64,000 nt of DNA from Paramuribaculum intestinale (GTDB taxonomy: Bacteria > Bacteroidota > Bacteroidia > Bacteroidales > Muribaculaceae), in NCBI RefSeq assembly GCF_003024925.1, contig NZ_PUED01000001.1, positions 1 through 64,000 of the forward strand, written 5' to 3'. Each line of letters opens with the position of its first letter. The first letter of the stretch is position 1. Shown piece after piece: positions 62,999 through 64,000 of this stretch. The position numbers and the translations under genes are program-made. The notes below the pieces were generated by a model, which saw only the letters and a list, made by a program, of their open reading frames with translations, had not been told where the DNA came from and did no database searches.

Positions 62999-63232
62999 TC
63001 AATAGATACAAACGGATATAACATTATTGTCGACCGACACCAGTCCGCCACCCACGGGAAGCGACTCGCGCTGTCCGCCGGTGACATACTCGATATTGCC
63101 GGCTGTGAGAACCGATATGAGCGTAGCATGATTCTGGAGCACAGTGAACTGCCCCATCACTCCGGGAAGAGCGACTAAAGTCGCCTCACCCTCGAAGAGT
63201 ACGTCCTCGGCCGATATGATCTTCAGTGTCAT
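62999..63232 (-). CDS. atpC: ATP synthase epsilon subunit, short form
   Basis: A 77-residue protein: the beta-sandwich domain only (MTLKIISAEDVLFEGEATLV, LPGVMGQFTVLQNHATLISV). The C-terminal two-helix domain of about 50-60 residues that inhibits ATP hydrolysis in other bacteria is missing. The stop codon is clean and atpB follows at once, so this is the native end, not a frameshift. Confidence 0.93.
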   Translation of the reverse strand: MTLKIISAEDVLFEGEATLVALPGVMGQFTVLQNHATLISVLTAGNIEYVTGGQRESLPVGGGLVSVDNNVISVCIY

Positions 63233-63287
63233 GCTTTCTGTCTTTTATGCTCCGTAAGTGCCGGTAGTCGTATTATCACTTGGATGA

Positions 63288-64000
<713 letters not shown>

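Overview
The window looks like a chromosomal segment of a member of the order Bacteroidales (Bacteroidota). A Muribaculaceae-like genome of moderate GC is my best guess, but the family is inference. The evidence is as follows. Many genes are preceded by the Bacteroidota promoter form TAnnTTTG (-7), several with TTTG exactly 20 nt upstream (-33), and Shine-Dalgarno sites are scarce. Ribosomal protein S16 has a long Ala/Glu-rich tail, AtpB has a cleavable N-terminal extension, AtpC is short, the integrase resembles IntDOT, and the gene orders uvrA/flippase/NfeD and purH-mreBCD-mrdA-rodA fit the group.

Region 1 (1 to about 4980) is one end of an integrated mobilizable element, more AT-rich than the rest. 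It holds an IS110-family transposase cut by the window edge, a relaxase whose C-terminus is lost at the IS110 boundary, a MobC-like protein, non-coding stretches with inverted repeats (a possible oriT), a small membrane protein with a textbook Bacteroidota promoter, and an IntDOT-like tyrosine recombinase preceded by five phased TCTAARCA repeats. It abuts the 3' end of the pyruvate phosphate dikinase gene.

Region 2 (5057-30462) is core metabolism and housekeeping: ppdK, rlmD-like 23S rRNA methyltransferase, CYTH phosphatase, CvfB-like S1 protein, rsgA, a DUF2582 winged-helix protein, a TPR protein, an etfB-etfA-acyl-CoA dehydrogenase operon, a PurF-like protein without the glutaminase cysteine, purL, efp, a Mug-like glycosylase, rpsP, a DUF1599/DoxX pair, a 57-residue membrane protein, a K+/H+ antiporter and purH.

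Region 3 (30511-45567) begins with the elongasome operon mreB-mreC-mreD-mrdA-rodA. It continues with a LysE-type exporter, a CBM9-like protein, tRNA-Glu, an ABC-F protein, the leftward uvrA-flippase-NfeD operon and tRNA-Pro.

Region 4 (45715-51274) has a PhoR-like sensor kinase without a regulator, a PiT phosphate transporter fused to a PhoU-like tail, and a ModF-like double ATPase. Region 5 (51391-64000, all leftward) is energy conservation: atpD(partial)-C-B-E-F-H-A-G followed directly by nuoI-J-K-L-M-N. nuoA-H are not next to nuoI, so complex I genes are split and the distal half appears to be appended to the ATP synthase operon.

I found no CRISPR array, toxin-antitoxin pair or recognisable defence island. 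The most unusual items are the IS110 end with a possible bridge RNA, the phased repeats at the integrase, the PurF-like protein lacking its nucleophile, and the atp-nuo fusion.
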